From: Macrocystis pyrifera
Lineage: Eukaryota > Sar > Phaeophyceae > Laminariales > Laminariaceae
Length of the DNA: 64,000 bases
NCBI GenBank assembly: GCA_031763025.1
Contig: JASSKH010000023.1
Coordinates: forward strand, 1,860,001 to 1,924,000
Reading direction: 5' to 3'
This document shows, piece by piece, positions 24,800-64,000 of the stretch (position 1 is the first letter of the stretch; the number at the start of each line of letters is the position of its first letter). Position numbers and translations under genes: made by a program. Below the pieces are notes generated by a model. The model made no database searches. It was not told where the DNA came from and worked only from the letters and a program-made list of their open reading frames with translations.

Positions 24800-26100
24800 A
24801 AGTGTCTAGGTGGGGTATGACGTGTCTCCTGCACGCTGCATCCCACGGTGTGCATATTTATGCCAAGGTATGAATTTCGTGTATGTTCAGTCTTTTTCGC
24901 CACAAGGATGATGTTTTTTTTATACAACCATGACTTCCTCAATCTTATACCATGGTATACCTGATTATATTTTGGGTTGTATGCTGCAACAGGTGCACCG
25001 GTATTTTTGTGATGCCCTGCACAACTGGACAACCGCCATATGAATTTGTTTCAGGAATTTGTGTCGATTGGAGCTGCAGTACGTACTGTACTTCGAACAA
25101 CACAGCCACCTGGACGAGTTGCGATGATGGGCATCAGCATCCTATCGACGGAACCTGTACTCTGGCGGCCGTGGTGCGAATACGAGGGAAACCGTCACAA
25201 CCACGCCTTTTTTTTTGGTTTAGAGTTCTAATGCCAGTTACAAAATTAAACTGCGAAAAAAAAAAAAGAGGGACCCTTGTGAGCCGGCGGAAGCCGAGTC
25301 TTCGAGCACCGCCGACCTAGATCTCCCAAAATAAAGCCCCCACAACCGGCGACTTTTCTTTCGAACAACAGGCGATCCCCCCCACCAAAAACACACAAGT
25401 TGACGACAGTCTAAATGACCTGCTGCGCGAGATAATTCCAATCGATAGTTTCACCGTTGATTGGGTACGCTCGGCGTCCGCAGCGAAGCCAAGGCAATGC
25501 GCGCAGGTCGAATTACTGTACCTGGGGTATGGATGAAGTACGAATACATCTATCTCGAGGTCAAGCGTCTCATAAAATCGCTCGCTTCAGCGCAGCTTTT
25601 TCTGCACCTACTTACGTGGTGCATCCATCCGTCCTCTACTCGCGATCCGTGACAGATACTTGCGAGCGGTCAACCCCTCAGCAGCAGCGAGCGTTGTGAA
25701 CGGTCAATCCTCTAACAGCAGCAGCAGCGAGGGCTCGCGAGCGATTGTTCGCGACTACATGGTTGAAATATGGCTGAATTTTCAACACCAACCCGAACAC
25801 CCACCGCCTGGGAAAATAGTGCTCGGGACAAACATGGTTGATGTACGGAGGAATTGGTGTGGAGGATCAACCACTGTGTTTCGAAGCTGGGCCAAGTCGT
25901 GAACATTTAGTACTGACAGCAGAGGCACCTATCAAGCACTGCGGGATTGGAAACTCGGCACCCAGATTGGTACAATAATTCTTGACGAACTACTTCATAC
26001 AAGTAGGCGGTTGCTGCGGCGGTGGGGGCTACTAACCAATGACCAATGATGCTTGGAGACCGGTCTTCGTGAGCGCGTCAACGCCTCACTTGGCCTTATG
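24800..26100. other. No gene recognised with confidence
   Basis: Contains an acceptor-like TTTGTTTCAG at about 25055 followed by a Cys-rich frame (GICVDWSCSTYCTSN), and several overlapping plus-strand frames up to 25900. A small plus-strand gene is possible but no exon chain could be fixed. Confidence 0.3.
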
Positions 26101-26104
26101 TTAT

Positions 26105-26495
26105 AATGTAGTGTATCATAAAGGGGCGGTCGTTCAAGCGGTCAAACCGCGCTCTTCTAGCATCTTAGTATATTTATTTTAGTGTGGGAGGCGGTCAGTC
26201 AAAGGGTCGAACCGCGGTCTCCTGCATTTGTTTTACTACTCTTAAGTGTAGGGGGCGGTCAGTCAAGGGTCAATCCGCGGTCTCGTTCGTAGCATCTTAG
26301 TATACTATTTTAAGTGTAGAGGCGGTCAGATAAGGTGTCAATCCGCGGTCTCATAGCACCTGAATGTACTAGTTTTAGTGTAGGGGGGCGGTCAGTCAAG
26401 GGGTCAACCCGAGGTCTCATAGTATCAAAATAAAATAGTTTTATTGTAGGGGCGGTCAGTCAAGGGATCAGCCTGCGGTCTTATAGCATCTTTCC
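26105..26495. repeat. Tandem repeat of ~65 bp with GGGGCGGTCAGTCAAGG
   Basis: Six units: GTGTAGGGGCGGTCAGTCAAGG, GTCAACCGCGGTCTCATAGC, then ATCTTAGTATACTATTTTA. Units vary by small indels. No gene in it. Confidence 0.9.
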
Positions 26496-26708
26496 TATTC
26501 GTGGCAGCACGAGAAAGAGCAAGGGCGGAGAACTGCTATAGTCCAAAGGATGGGAATGGAGATACTCTAGGAAAGCGCGACTGGGGGATATAATTCACTC
26601 GTCATTCCTCTAGAGATTGGTCTATGGTTTACCTCTCGCAGGTATACATGTTTTAAAGAAACCGGTATTTACTCGTTGAACATGGAGCCACTTATAATGA
26701 TATTATAA

Positions 26709-27221
26709 ATGAGGTTGGAGGTGGAAGTAGTGCATTTAGAACAGCCTCCGCGTGTAGAAACCCTTGGTTCTTCCGTGGGTCTGACTGGCGAGAAGCCTGA
26801 AAGCTGTGGCTTGCAGCTGGTATTGAGGATGATACCTACGAGTCACCAGTCAGTATACAATCTTCCTTTTTTCAAAAAGTGCACGCTCTCCCAGAATTAT
26901 TTGCATCTCGCGTCTACAAAAAGTGAGCCGTGTCTAGTAGTGTCATGTGGGTCACCCACACCCGGCTTATTTAACGCACGTATCAGCCGCCGGCTGGTAC
27001 CACGTGACACGCCAATAGCTGGGGGAAACGAGGCAGCGCGCGGGGCACAGCAAGAGAGTCGCGTACGGCTGTGTGAAGGTGTTACCTACCGAGCTATAGG
27101 GGTAAAAGATCTATCAATTACCCAGCGCAGGATAATCATTTCAACACTTCCTCTCGCCCGCCCTGAACGCCCGAGATCTTTGGGATGTAACGGTACCGCA
27201 TACGGCCGTACGTTGACCTAA
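26709..27221 (+). CDS. Unrecognised 170-codon open frame
   Basis: Starts MRLEVEVVHLEQPPRVETLG and has no low complexity and ordinary amino-acid composition, unlike the repeat-derived frames around it. No family, signal peptide or membrane segment recognised. No neighbouring exons were linked to it. Confidence 0.27.
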   Translation: MRLEVEVVHLEQPPRVETLGSSVGLTGEKPESCGLQLVLRMIPTSHQSVYNLPFFKKCTLSQNYLHLASTKSEPCLVVSCGSPTPGLFNARISRRLVPRDTPIAGGNEAARGAQQESRVRLCEGVTYRAIGVKDLSITQRRIIISTLPLARPERPRSLGCNGTAYGRTLT

Positions 27222-27395
27222 CCGCTTCGTTTCATCCCCAGGGGAACCAGGGAGATACCTGGCATGTTTGTAGGGACGCACGCGCAAGCGTTTCTATAAA
27301 AATAAACGTTGAAAGTGAGATTCGAAGCCGTGTCAGCTCGACCGAACAGAAAAATTGCAAGGACCGTTTGGGTTGTCTGCTCTTTCCCGTGGTGA

Positions 27396-27800
27396 TCAAC
27401 CTCCTCGTACGAGTGTCCAATTCTCATAATTAAGCAGCGCAGTAAAAGCAGTATATTGGGGAACAGAGTGGCAACTCATATCGTTGGCTCCTGCTCTATA
27501 CAGCATATTATATGGTTTCATCGACCAAACCAAAACGAATCGTTCGAAAATCTCCTCGAACACCAGCGTTAAATAAAAGTGTTCAGCTTTAGTCATACTG
27601 AACGTTCGTTTTGCACAAGGGACCCACAGATATTCCTCTGTAACGCCGGTGCCACTGTATCTAAGCCCCCTTCTCCGCGCCCACGAGGACTTGATAGTAA
27701 CACGTTTTATAGATCCTGACACCTCAACCAAGCGCGAAGCAGCGTCCACCTTAGCACGCTCAAGATGTCCTTTGAAAGACACACCAGCAAGGCCTAGCAC
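27396..27800 (-). CDS. Unrecognised 134-codon open frame
   Basis: Contains KAEHFYLTLVFEEIFERFVL and SFKGHLERAKVDAASRLVEV, plausible helices without repeats. Not recognised as any family. It lies in the downstream direction of the POLQ-like gene but shows no polymerase motif. Confidence 0.22.
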   Translation of the reverse strand: MLGLAGVSFKGHLERAKVDAASRLVEVSGSIKRVTIKSSWARRRGLRYSGTGVTEEYLWVPCAKRTFSMTKAEHFYLTLVFEEIFERFVLVWSMKPYNMLYRAGANDMSCHSVPQYTAFTALLNYENWTLVRGG

Positions 27801-28747
27801 AGGAGGACACCTGCTAACGTAGGTAGACTACTGATAAAACTACTGTCAGAGAGACAGCTTGAGAATTACTGAAACATAAGAAATTCGTTGTACTGAAGTC
27901 AGTGTAGAACACACCCCTCATCAATTAAGAAATCCAGCCTGTCTCAGCTTCCCTGTCTCGTGCCAGAAGAGGTAGCCTGTGCTATATTTACGCATCCCTC
28001 CCCCCCCCCCTCACCCCGCGCAAACTAGTTGCTACATTTATGGATATATAATATGTGGCTGGAAGCCATGCTTATTTCGAGTTCACGCCTGCGTGCCCAG
28101 AGCATAGATTCGGCGCACAGAGCAAAACGCTTCGCTTCCGGAGGTGATTATCACGCTGATACTCCGCGTTTTTCTGAAGCTGTGGGCGTGGGCACGTGGC
28201 ATGGGCATGGCACCGCGCGAAATCAAGGGGGCAAGACGGGCGGCGTAGGCGGGCGGGCGGAAAACGAAGAGAGGTTAATTTGTCGGCAGTGGAGTAGGCG
28301 AGAAAAGAGTAAGCTGCAGACGCATTTCGCCATCGTCAGCATTCCGCCCGTATTGCCTGCTATGGTGGTGGTGTTCTTGATACTATGGTATGCGTCAATT
28401 CCCCAGTTTGCCAGGTGGGGTCTTCTTACGCTAGAACAAAAATCCAAGCGTGTCCGTTGTAACAAAACTACCATGCAACGGTATACCACCGGTGAGTTTT
28501 ACGCCAGCTGACGGTAGAAAATCAGCTCCAAAGACCCAATAAAACCAATAAGGGGTGTACGGTTTTGACATATGTCGCGGCATCTGGGGCTCTCCTGGAC
28601 CTCTTTACCCCACCCAAAACTGGCTTTTAAGAAGGAAATTAAGCGAGCTTAAGCCCACGAACAATTCTCAATCCCCATGGCCTACAGCGGGTATACAACG
28701 AATCGTCATCAAAACCATCAACCCCTTTTGAGACCCCGAGATAGCGA

Positions 28748-28890
28748 TCGAAACAATGGTTGGTAACTTTGGTGATATCAGGCGTTTACGAGCAGCGTAG
28801 GCGCCCAGCAGCAGTACGGGTATGATGGTATACAGGGTCATGCCGCGCCCGTGCAGAAAGGGCGCCTTGTATTCAACCATTGTAATAAGT
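28748..28890. mobile_element. ACAATGGTTG-ended repeat, copy 1
   Basis: Ends ACAATGGTTGG / TCAACCATTGT, inverted, with a shared interior GCCCAGCAGCA..TACGGGTAT..AGGGTCATGCCGCGCCC. A similar copy in the same orientation lies at 38418-38560. The overlapping 86-codon minus frame (28668-28928) is disrupted in the other copy, so coding is unlikely. Confidence 0.55.
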
Positions 28891-28949
28891 CGGACACCAA
28901 TGAGGTGTATCATACCCCCAATCACCAATCGCGCAGTGGCCGTTGCTGT

Positions 28950-30340
28950 ATAATCTTTTTTTTTTGTCGTCTATTTTCCTCTCTGAATTTCCAAGAGGTT
29001 TAATGATATTCCACCGATAAGGCATGCCTTAATGCCTTGACGCCTTACGAGGGTCATGCCTTATTGGGTAGTTCTTCAGTGCCCTTAAGGAGCTGTCGTC
29101 TCAGTCAGAAATATATGCCTTGCAAGGCAAAAATTGCTACCCCTATGGTAGGACGCGCTCTGCACCCCTATTGCTTCTACATACAAACGGTTGAAAAACC
29201 CTTGTGCTGCTGAATAAATTGCCCTACTCTAGCTCCAAGTAGTGTGTCCCAAAATCCGTAAGGTGGCGTTCTGAAAGGGATTATATCCCTTTTAGGACTG
29301 CACTCAAGTTTCGGAGATAAAAGACTTGGAATAAGAATAAACTGCACACTGTACTACTGTACAAATCGTAAAAGGATCAAGGTAGGTTCGGGAAAAAAAT
29401 CCTCGAGCTACGTCCGGTTCTAAGCACCACGTAGACTACCGGTGTACGAAGCGCATGGTTTCGACCTCTTTTGACTAGCAACCAACCATGATTTTTTGTC
29501 CGATCGAGCGCCAGAACCATACCTTATGCGTGGTAGCCTTGCCTATCTACATGGCTAATCGTTGACCTATGTACATATTGTACCATGGTATGTGCTCCGT
29601 GTGTTCCGATCCGTGATATTATAGGGGGGGTAGCACCTACATGGCCTGGCACCCTACTTATGTTCTTATATTATTATGTTCTTATGTTCGTATATTCTTA
29701 TGAGGCCCTTTTCGCTGAAGGGGCTACAGTAAGCCCGATACACATTAGTAGCAGCAAGGGCAGCTATTGGAGTAAGTAGAGCTCAAGCCGGAAGTAGGTA
29801 CAGAAAGGAGTTAGACTTTGTGCGTAGGGATTCTTTTGTTTCCGTTGTTTTCTTCTCTCGGGGTGATTTTGAGTGGTCGATGTTGGATTTCGTGCTATTA
29901 GTAGTGTCACATTGTCGGATGACAAGAATAAAAGTAGCATGGGCTAGGTTTACCTAGCGAATCCCCGGTAACTTTCCTGAGGTCTCTCTCACCTTAGGAG
30001 CTACTAGCTGTGAGAATGATACACAATCGATCGCACGGGCTACTGCTGTAGGTGTACTCAACGAGTACTCTTGAAAAATAATCATCAGATCTCACCGTAT
30101 CGGGTAGCTCCTGAGTTGAGGAGCCTATTTATAGTCAGCGATAAATGCGTGGACCCGTGGCACGGATGCTCCATCTATCATAGCATCATATTAATAGCAT
30201 CACAGCATCATAGCTATCCCATCATAGCCACTCTATCATACTTTCCATACCATATGATACCACGAATACAAACTACAGTATTTGGAATTATATAGAGTGG
30301 GATAGTTATGGAGAATATGTAGTATTAATAGAGCAGGAAG
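28950..30340. other. No gene recognised
   Basis: A block at 29225-29330 (CTAGCTCCAAGTAGTGTGTCCC..GAAAGGGATTATATCCC) resembles 47000-47060 (CTAGTTCCAAGTAATTTGGCCC..CGGAAAGGGGGTG), suggesting another dispersed element. Short ATCATAGC microsatellite at 30175-30240. Confidence 0.4.
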
Positions 30341-30352
30341 GGTTTAAATCAC

Positions 30353-30586
30353 CTCGGTTCAGCTCGCACGTCCACATCGATGTCTTGCGCCATCGGTACT
30401 GAGGACTCGCTGGTAGCCCTTCCATGCCTGCCACCAACACCATCGATACTGCTGGCCGGCACAACTACCGCCTTGCCGCCGACTTCCTCGCTTCCGCCAG
30501 ACACCGTCCCACCTGGCTGCACGATTAGGCCAAGTACTGAGCTGGCCCGCACGTGAACCGACGACAAGCAAACTGGACTCGAAAAC
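30353..30586 (-). CDS. Candidate exon downstream of 31940
   Basis: Acceptor TGCAG|G and donor CCG AG|GTGATT enclose 234 nt that stay open in the frame set by the previous candidate exon (TG plus G gives Trp). The product is FSSPVCLSSVHVRASSVLG, then a Gly/Ser/Val-rich stretch ending QDIDVDVRAEP. No family recognised. Phase agreement with the 31940 donor is the main support. Confidence 0.42.
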
Positions 30587-30804
30587 CTGCACACCCAGAA
30601 CGCGGCGAGATCGGGGAATCGTGCGTATCCACAGGCGCCCATGGTACACACCGAGCTGGCGTAACTCTATGTGCATGTTTTCCTCCGCCTAACATTGGCT
30701 GACGAACAACGGAGGACAACGCAAAGAAAACCGGAGAGGCCTCCTGTAGACGCCAAGGCCTGCTAAGTGTACAGACTCAGACCGTGTTGAAACATTTTGC
30801 CTCA

Positions 30805-31210
30805 TCCTTTGGTTGGTCTGCAATGGGGTAAGTGGCTTCTGTAAATGACATGCAGCGGTAGAGGGGCTACCTACTGTGGCTGCTGTAATATCGAGTACCC
30901 GGCTATTGAATTGTCATGCAGCGGTAGAGGGGGTGCCTACTGTTGTGGCTACTGTTATATCATGCAGCGATAGAGGGGATACCTACTGTAGCTACTGTAA
31001 TACGGTACGATGTAAGTGGCTCGTATTGTAATGTCATCCGGCGGTAGAGGGGGTGGCTACTGTGCCTACTGTACTACGAAGTAAGTGGCTACTAAAAATA
31101 TCATTCAGCGGAAGAGGGGGTGGCTACTGTGGCTACTGTAACATCATGCAGCGATAGAGATATCTACTCAGGCTTCTGTAATGGCATGCAACGCTAGAGG
31201 AGGTACCTCA
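30805..31210. repeat. Tandem repeat, ATGCAGCGGTAGAGGGGG units
   Basis: Seven units of about 50-70 bp: ATGCAGCGGTAGAGGGGGTG, then GCTACTGTGGCTACTGTAAT, some followed by AAGTGGCT. Lies directly downstream (minus sense: upstream side) of the candidate exon at 30353-30586. Confidence 0.85.
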
Positions 31211-31499
31211 CTTTTGGGGGGTTCTTGACATGAGGAGCTCAGTATCTCAACTATGGGCCGTTATTACCGAAGTTTTTTTTTTTCTCTGTTTTTACTTTTT
31301 TTTTTCTTGCAAAACAAGAAACAGGAATCACACTATTTTTTTCCTAGAAATTCAACAGACGGCAAACAAACAGGAAAATCAGAAACTTTTAGGCAATTTT
31401 TTGTTCGAAAATAACGCCCTTATAGTGTATGGTACGCGCAACCTAACGAGAAATAAATACAAATTATGCCATGGCTAGGTGTGTGACGAATGAGGTCTC

Positions 31500-31612
31500 A
31501 AAAATCAGGGCTCAACCCGGGTCAAGATCCGACCCGCGGGCCGGGTAAGGAAGTTTTTTAATCCTCACGAGTCGGGTCGGGATCGGTTCAGGAGGTGTTC
31601 AAACTCTCACGC
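31500..31612. repeat. GGGTCGGGT element, partial copy
   Basis: Contains CAGGGCTCAACCCGGGTC, GTCGGGTCGGGATCGG and CAGGAGGTGTTCAAAC, matching the left two-thirds of the element at 22316. The right end is missing. Confidence 0.55.
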
Positions 31613-31625
31613 ATCTCCATAGTAT

Positions 31626-31700
31626 CATGGGAGGGCATATCAGGTAGCAATTAGAACCCACGATGGACCCCAAAAGCATATATTCCTCTGTGTGCACGAG
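31626..31700. repeat. GAACCCACGATGGACC dispersed repeat
   Basis: Begins GGGAGGGCATATCAG and contains AGAACCCACGATGGACC followed by an A-rich stretch and ATTCCTCTG. Similar segments occur at about 13529, 19733 (weaker), 34357, 61303 and 62487. It looks like the 5' part of a small dispersed element related in its ends to the TTACGGGG family. Confidence 0.55.
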
Positions 31701-31939
31701 TACCCATTCTGTTTGGTTCTGAATACTATTTTTTGCGTGGAAATACGTCGAAATGGTTAAGGGTGCATTATCGACAAACTTCAAGATATAATATGACGTA
31801 TTTCAAAAATTGTAAAATATGTTTCAACATCGCCGTACCGTGATTTATTATTGTTTTTTAACTTTTTACTGCCCCCGTGCACCTCCGCCTGCCTTTCTTG
31901 CGACTGTTAATATTACCGTGCTAGTCCTCGCTTTCTTAC

Positions 31940-32925
31940 CAGGCGTCCCGTACTGCCATATTCAATACTACTGAATCACACCTTAGATGCATAGTCTGAG
32001 GGAAAAGGCCGGTGGTCGTCAGCCCTAGCCCGCCGAGCGAACTGGACACCATCGCGGTGGTACTCGTACCGGAATAAACTGCTGTTGCTGTCGCCGCGAA
32101 ATCTGGCACAGCCTGTCCAAGAATTTTCCCCAGCTCCTGTCCCCACGAACACGTGGCCTCCGTGACGAAGGGTGAAAGGTCCTTACACGGATTTCGCGAC
32201 TGTTGCTGTGGCATAACGCTCTCCGCTTCCCCTTGGGGAAGCAGCGTATTCGGTGTAGCCTCCGCCGCTGCCGCCGCCGCCGCCGACTTGAGCCTAAAAT
32301 CCGTTTGCCGTGTCTCGTCCCTCCCATTCAATACGGACATCATACCATTCACCGCCAACCTCTTGGCGAGCTTCAGCGAAGGTGGGAGGGGAGAAGCTGG
32401 GAGGGCGACAAGAACATCGCTGTTGGATGCCCGACGAGTAGCGCCATCGCCTGCGCGAACTGTGTACAGCGGAGCGGCCTGGGGCGTCCGCCGATCATCA
32501 CCCTTCGGCTGCTGCTCCCACCAAGAATTACGGTTCGCATCCTCGTTATAATCGCGGATGATGCTCACCGTCGATGGTACCTCACCATCATCGTCTCCGT
32601 CAGCAAGACCGTAGTGCCGCGAGACGCCGGTACCCAGGCGCATTGTCCTTCCCAGGTCTCCCGCGAACTCTGGCGATACGAAGGGCGCGTGCAGTCGAGG
32701 CGGCCGGCGGACAAGGGCACCAGCACCAACACCAGCACGATCTGATTTATCTACGAGTACACCTGCCGCTTCTGAGAAGGCAGCGATAGGGGGAGATTCC
32801 GCCGCTTTTTGAGAAGACGAGCTCGAAGGCGAACGCAAAAGCGACGCACGATCGTCGCCATCGTGGCCTACGCCGAGGGTTGGTGGTACCATTGACGGCT
32901 TCAAGGAGCGACGCAGGGTGAAGCA
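31940..32925 (-). CDS. Candidate exon: disordered linker or first exon of another gene
   Basis: 328 codons open from acceptor GGTAG|TGC to donor GCC TG|GTAAGA. The product is hydrophilic and rich in Ala, Ser, Gly and Asp, with a poly-Ala run encoded by GCC/GCG repeats and no recognised domain. Phase 0 at the start fits exon 17 or an exon 18 spliced in phase 0, as expected for the unstructured region between the helicase and polymerase of POLQ. If it is a separate gene, the first ATG is at 32892-32890 (MVPPTLGVGHDGDD). A 986-nt open frame ending at a strong donor is unlikely to be chance, but gene membership is open. Confidence 0.5.
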
Positions 32926-32999
32926 CTACCTGTGCCGTGTGCCCTGTGTCCAGTGCGTACGCCTGTATCCGGCATGCATGTTGTAGGGAAATCGTCGCT

Positions 33000-35670
33000 C
33001 AAAACGGTCCAAATTCCGCCGCATATTTCGCGTTTGGTGAAATTCCGCCGCTTTTTTTTGCGACTTGTGCAACCAAGTACGAACCTGTGCCAGGTACCAA
33101 CCTCTCCCTCCTCTTCCCCCTTAGAGAGCAAAGAGCAACCAGCGAGCAGCAAGCATCAATCAGTCAGCGGTCTCCTGCAGAAAGCTGATATCTATGAAAC
33201 ACACCGGTATGACGCTTGCGCGGTTGCGGCAAGGATGGTGGATGGTGGGAAGGCCAAGGTTGTACACATCGATGTACCGATCATCTACAGATAGATCATC
33301 TATCATCTAGATCCTAACCTGCCGTTATGATATGCTGTGCGCACACGACTTGCACAGTATAGATCCGACCCACAAACATGCGGCTAGAACCTGCAGATTA
33401 TACGGATCCCATCGGGCAACATGAGCTGCAGCTATATATACGCCTCTGGTAGATCATTCCAGGTACAGATCAGGAATGAATATATCTGCCCTGGAATATC
33501 TACAGTAGATCAGGAAGTGGTGATATAGTCTTTATTTTCTATTTGATCTATCTGATCTGTCCGATGTCAAGTGTGGAAGGTTAGTTCGTTCGTTCGTCTC
33601 TTTGTGGGTGTTGGGTGGTGCGCTGCACTGTCATCTCCTCGTACCTTTTTCTCGCATTGACATCAAGTACAACAGTACTTACTGCAAATCTGTCCCCAAT
33701 GGCTTGGGTGCAGTTGTCTTAATGTTTTTATACATGTCTCTCCCGAAATTTAGGGACTGCTGTTGTCTGACAAAAAGGTGAAGGTGCAAACGCTCCTTAT
33801 ATTATTTGGGGACCGGGTAGTATACGTCTGAACATGTCTGGCGGTATTTATATACGGGCGCTCATCATATTGTTGCGTATGGTGCACTTCATTCGGGCTG
33901 GGTACTACAGAGTACCTGTGGTACAGTGTACAGTGTACAATTTATAGTTTATGGTACAGTAGAAAAATACTGTAAAGCGTTCTTCCGTCGACCTGAACAT
34001 GTGCATATTATACGTACACACTCTTGCCTCGGAAACGATTTTCCCTCTTTGGTCTGCGGCGGTACACGGTAAAACGGCCAAGGCCTTGCAAGTCTTCGTC
34101 GGGTGGAAGAATAAGCTAACCTGTCGACGTCATGGTGGTAGCAGTTCCGCCGTAGCGTCCGACGAGTGCATCCCCCAAAAGACGCCGTTAGCTGTGCGCT
34201 TATGATTGTTCCTTCTCATTGTGGCTACAGCAGTAGGTAATATGTTCAGGTGATGCCTCGATAGACTGCCCGACGTGCAGCGCAGACTTAGAGGTACACG
34301 CATTCAGGCATACCCGATACCTTTGGTACCTGGTTTATGGTACTAAACTGTGATCCGGGGGGGCATAGTACTCATAGCCCACAATGGACCCGAAAAGAAA
34401 AGTATCCCTCTGTTTTTACCAACCACACATCAGCTTCTAATTACTATTGCAGTATTCCCCCCGAACTATTTTGTTAAGATAGCAACATAGCGTGTCAGAC
34501 GAACACTTCAAAAAAATAAATACCGAAATATCACGCGACTTTCAAAAGTAAGTGTCGAAATAATTACAGTATATACTGCAGTCGAACTTGCTTCTATTTT
34601 TGACGATGGAGCGCTTCGGGCCAATACCGCGTGAAACACGCGGAAAGGGGATGATCCTTCAGAGTACAGTGGCGCGAGGAATATTTACCGTTTTCGCCGA
34701 ACATGAACTGCCAAATATGTAGCACAAAGGTCACAGATTTGTTGAAGTCAACCACGGGCACAAGAAACAATCCCAATACTTCGAAGTGCATGCCGAAGAA
34801 GGACTGCCAACGTACAGCGAAAAGCGCTTTCAGGCATCATGCCTACACGTGACTGACAGTTTGACAAACATTTCGATTTCATAGCTGAGGTGTCCTTCGG
34901 ACTTTTACATCAACGCGCCATTCAGAATTCGAAGGTACGGTAAGTACCCCGACAAACTACACTAGGACACTACACTACCACCGTGAGCCACCACGAATAA
35001 TGATACGTACACTAAATCCTGAGCCCCATGTTTCCAACGAGCCCCCCTTTCCTCTATATCCACACTGCCGCGGAGCGGACACGCTGTCATTGGGCGTCAT
35101 CTCGACCGTGGGCTATTAATAGATTCTCAGGGGGGAAACTAACGGGTTACAAGCCCTCCTGATGCACCTACTATCATGCTGGTATGATCATATAGACATC
35201 TACGATACAGCAAGCAAAGTATTTAACATCAACCTCAGCGTCAACATTATTAATGCACTTCAGCACGACAAGGTTTCCTCATTTTAGCCGAGATAATATT
35301 ACGAGTCTACAGACGACCACGTCAAGCCGGTCTCAAAACAAAAATAAGAAACATAAACAAAACACAAGCCATGAAATTCGTTTTTTTCAATTGCGGCCTA
35401 CATCAAAATGCTTGGAACCACACATCTATTCCCACACGACCGCGTCGTCAGCGCTACAAAACAAGCAACCAATACCACTAGTCCGTATGTACGGTACCTG
35501 CAGCGCCTTTAGATAAGTGCCACTCCCCGCGCGTCCAGCTTGCACACCCCAGTACGTCCGTAAATAACCGAAACAAAATGGTACTAACATGAAGACCCCA
35601 AATCGTTCCTTATCTTTGCATACATACTGGTAGGATATATCATTGGTAGGATGTATCATTGTTCATATTT
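33000..35670. other. Intronic or intergenic sequence
   Basis: Apart from the dispersed element at 33268 and the GAACCCACAATGGACC repeat at about 34357, nothing is supported. A 65-codon minus frame at 34594-34791 (HFEVLGLFLVPVVDFNK) looks protein-like but has no context. Confidence 0.4.
33268..33545 (+). repeat. AGATCATCTAC dispersed element, copy 2
   Basis: ACAGATAGATCATCTATC, CCTGCCGTTATGATATGCTG, then GCAACATGAGCTGC and GTACAGATCAGGAATGAA. Plus orientation. Confidence 0.7.

Positions 35671-64000
<28,330 letters not shown>

Noticed and set aside
26105-26495. Regular repeats resembling a CRISPR array
   Set aside because: Units are contiguous and diverged throughout, without constant repeats and unique spacers, and the window is eukaryotic. 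The same applies to 47930-48190 and 30805-31210.

Overview
This is nuclear DNA from a eukaryote. Genes are sparse, exons are short (about 80-210 bp), introns are roughly 0.5-2.7 kb with GT..AG borders (donors mostly GTGAGN, GTGGGT or GTAAGN), and simple repeats and small mobile elements are very abundant. Base composition, intron size and repeat load would suit an alga or another protist with a mid-sized genome. I cannot name the species, and nothing in the window looks bacterial, viral or organellar.

The one gene I can recognise with confidence runs on the minus strand from the right-hand edge (64000) leftwards to at least 37942, probably 35671. Eighteen exons assemble into a superfamily 2, Ski2/Hel308-type helicase most like the helicase half of DNA polymerase theta (POLQ; TEBICHI in plants). 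Walker A, the DELH box, SAT, the motif IV region, motifs V and VI, and the C-terminal Hel308-like domains appear in the right order. Reading phase is kept at every exon junction except 11/12. Exon 8 carries a low-complexity insertion of about 300 residues inside the helicase core, including a coding minisatellite of seven-residue units. No polymerase (family A) motif was found downstream. Two phase-compatible minus-strand exons at 32925-31940 and 30586-30353 may be the disordered linker of POLQ or part of a separate gene.

The introns collect repeats. They hold a tyrosine-recombinase element with long direct repeats (40227-41900), a dispersed AGATCATCTAC family (at least seven copies), palindromic MITEs, a tandem duplication that copied the 3' end of exon 14, a trinucleotide (CTA) array of about 500 bp, and several minisatellites.

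The left half (1-30 kb) has no gene I can identify. It holds a decayed non-LTR retrotransposon (15573-17700, plus strand) interrupted by a 409-bp palindromic element, inverted-repeat elements at 2818-3366 and 7905-8762, minisatellites at 5268, 18910, 20986, 23990 and 26110, several palindromic MITEs with TTACGGGGG ends, tRNA-like sequences followed by T-runs, and a few long unrecognised open frames listed at low confidence.

The window can therefore be read as one very long DNA-repair gene plus repeat-rich sequence. All homology statements come from reading motifs by eye and from knowledge of the families. No database search was run.
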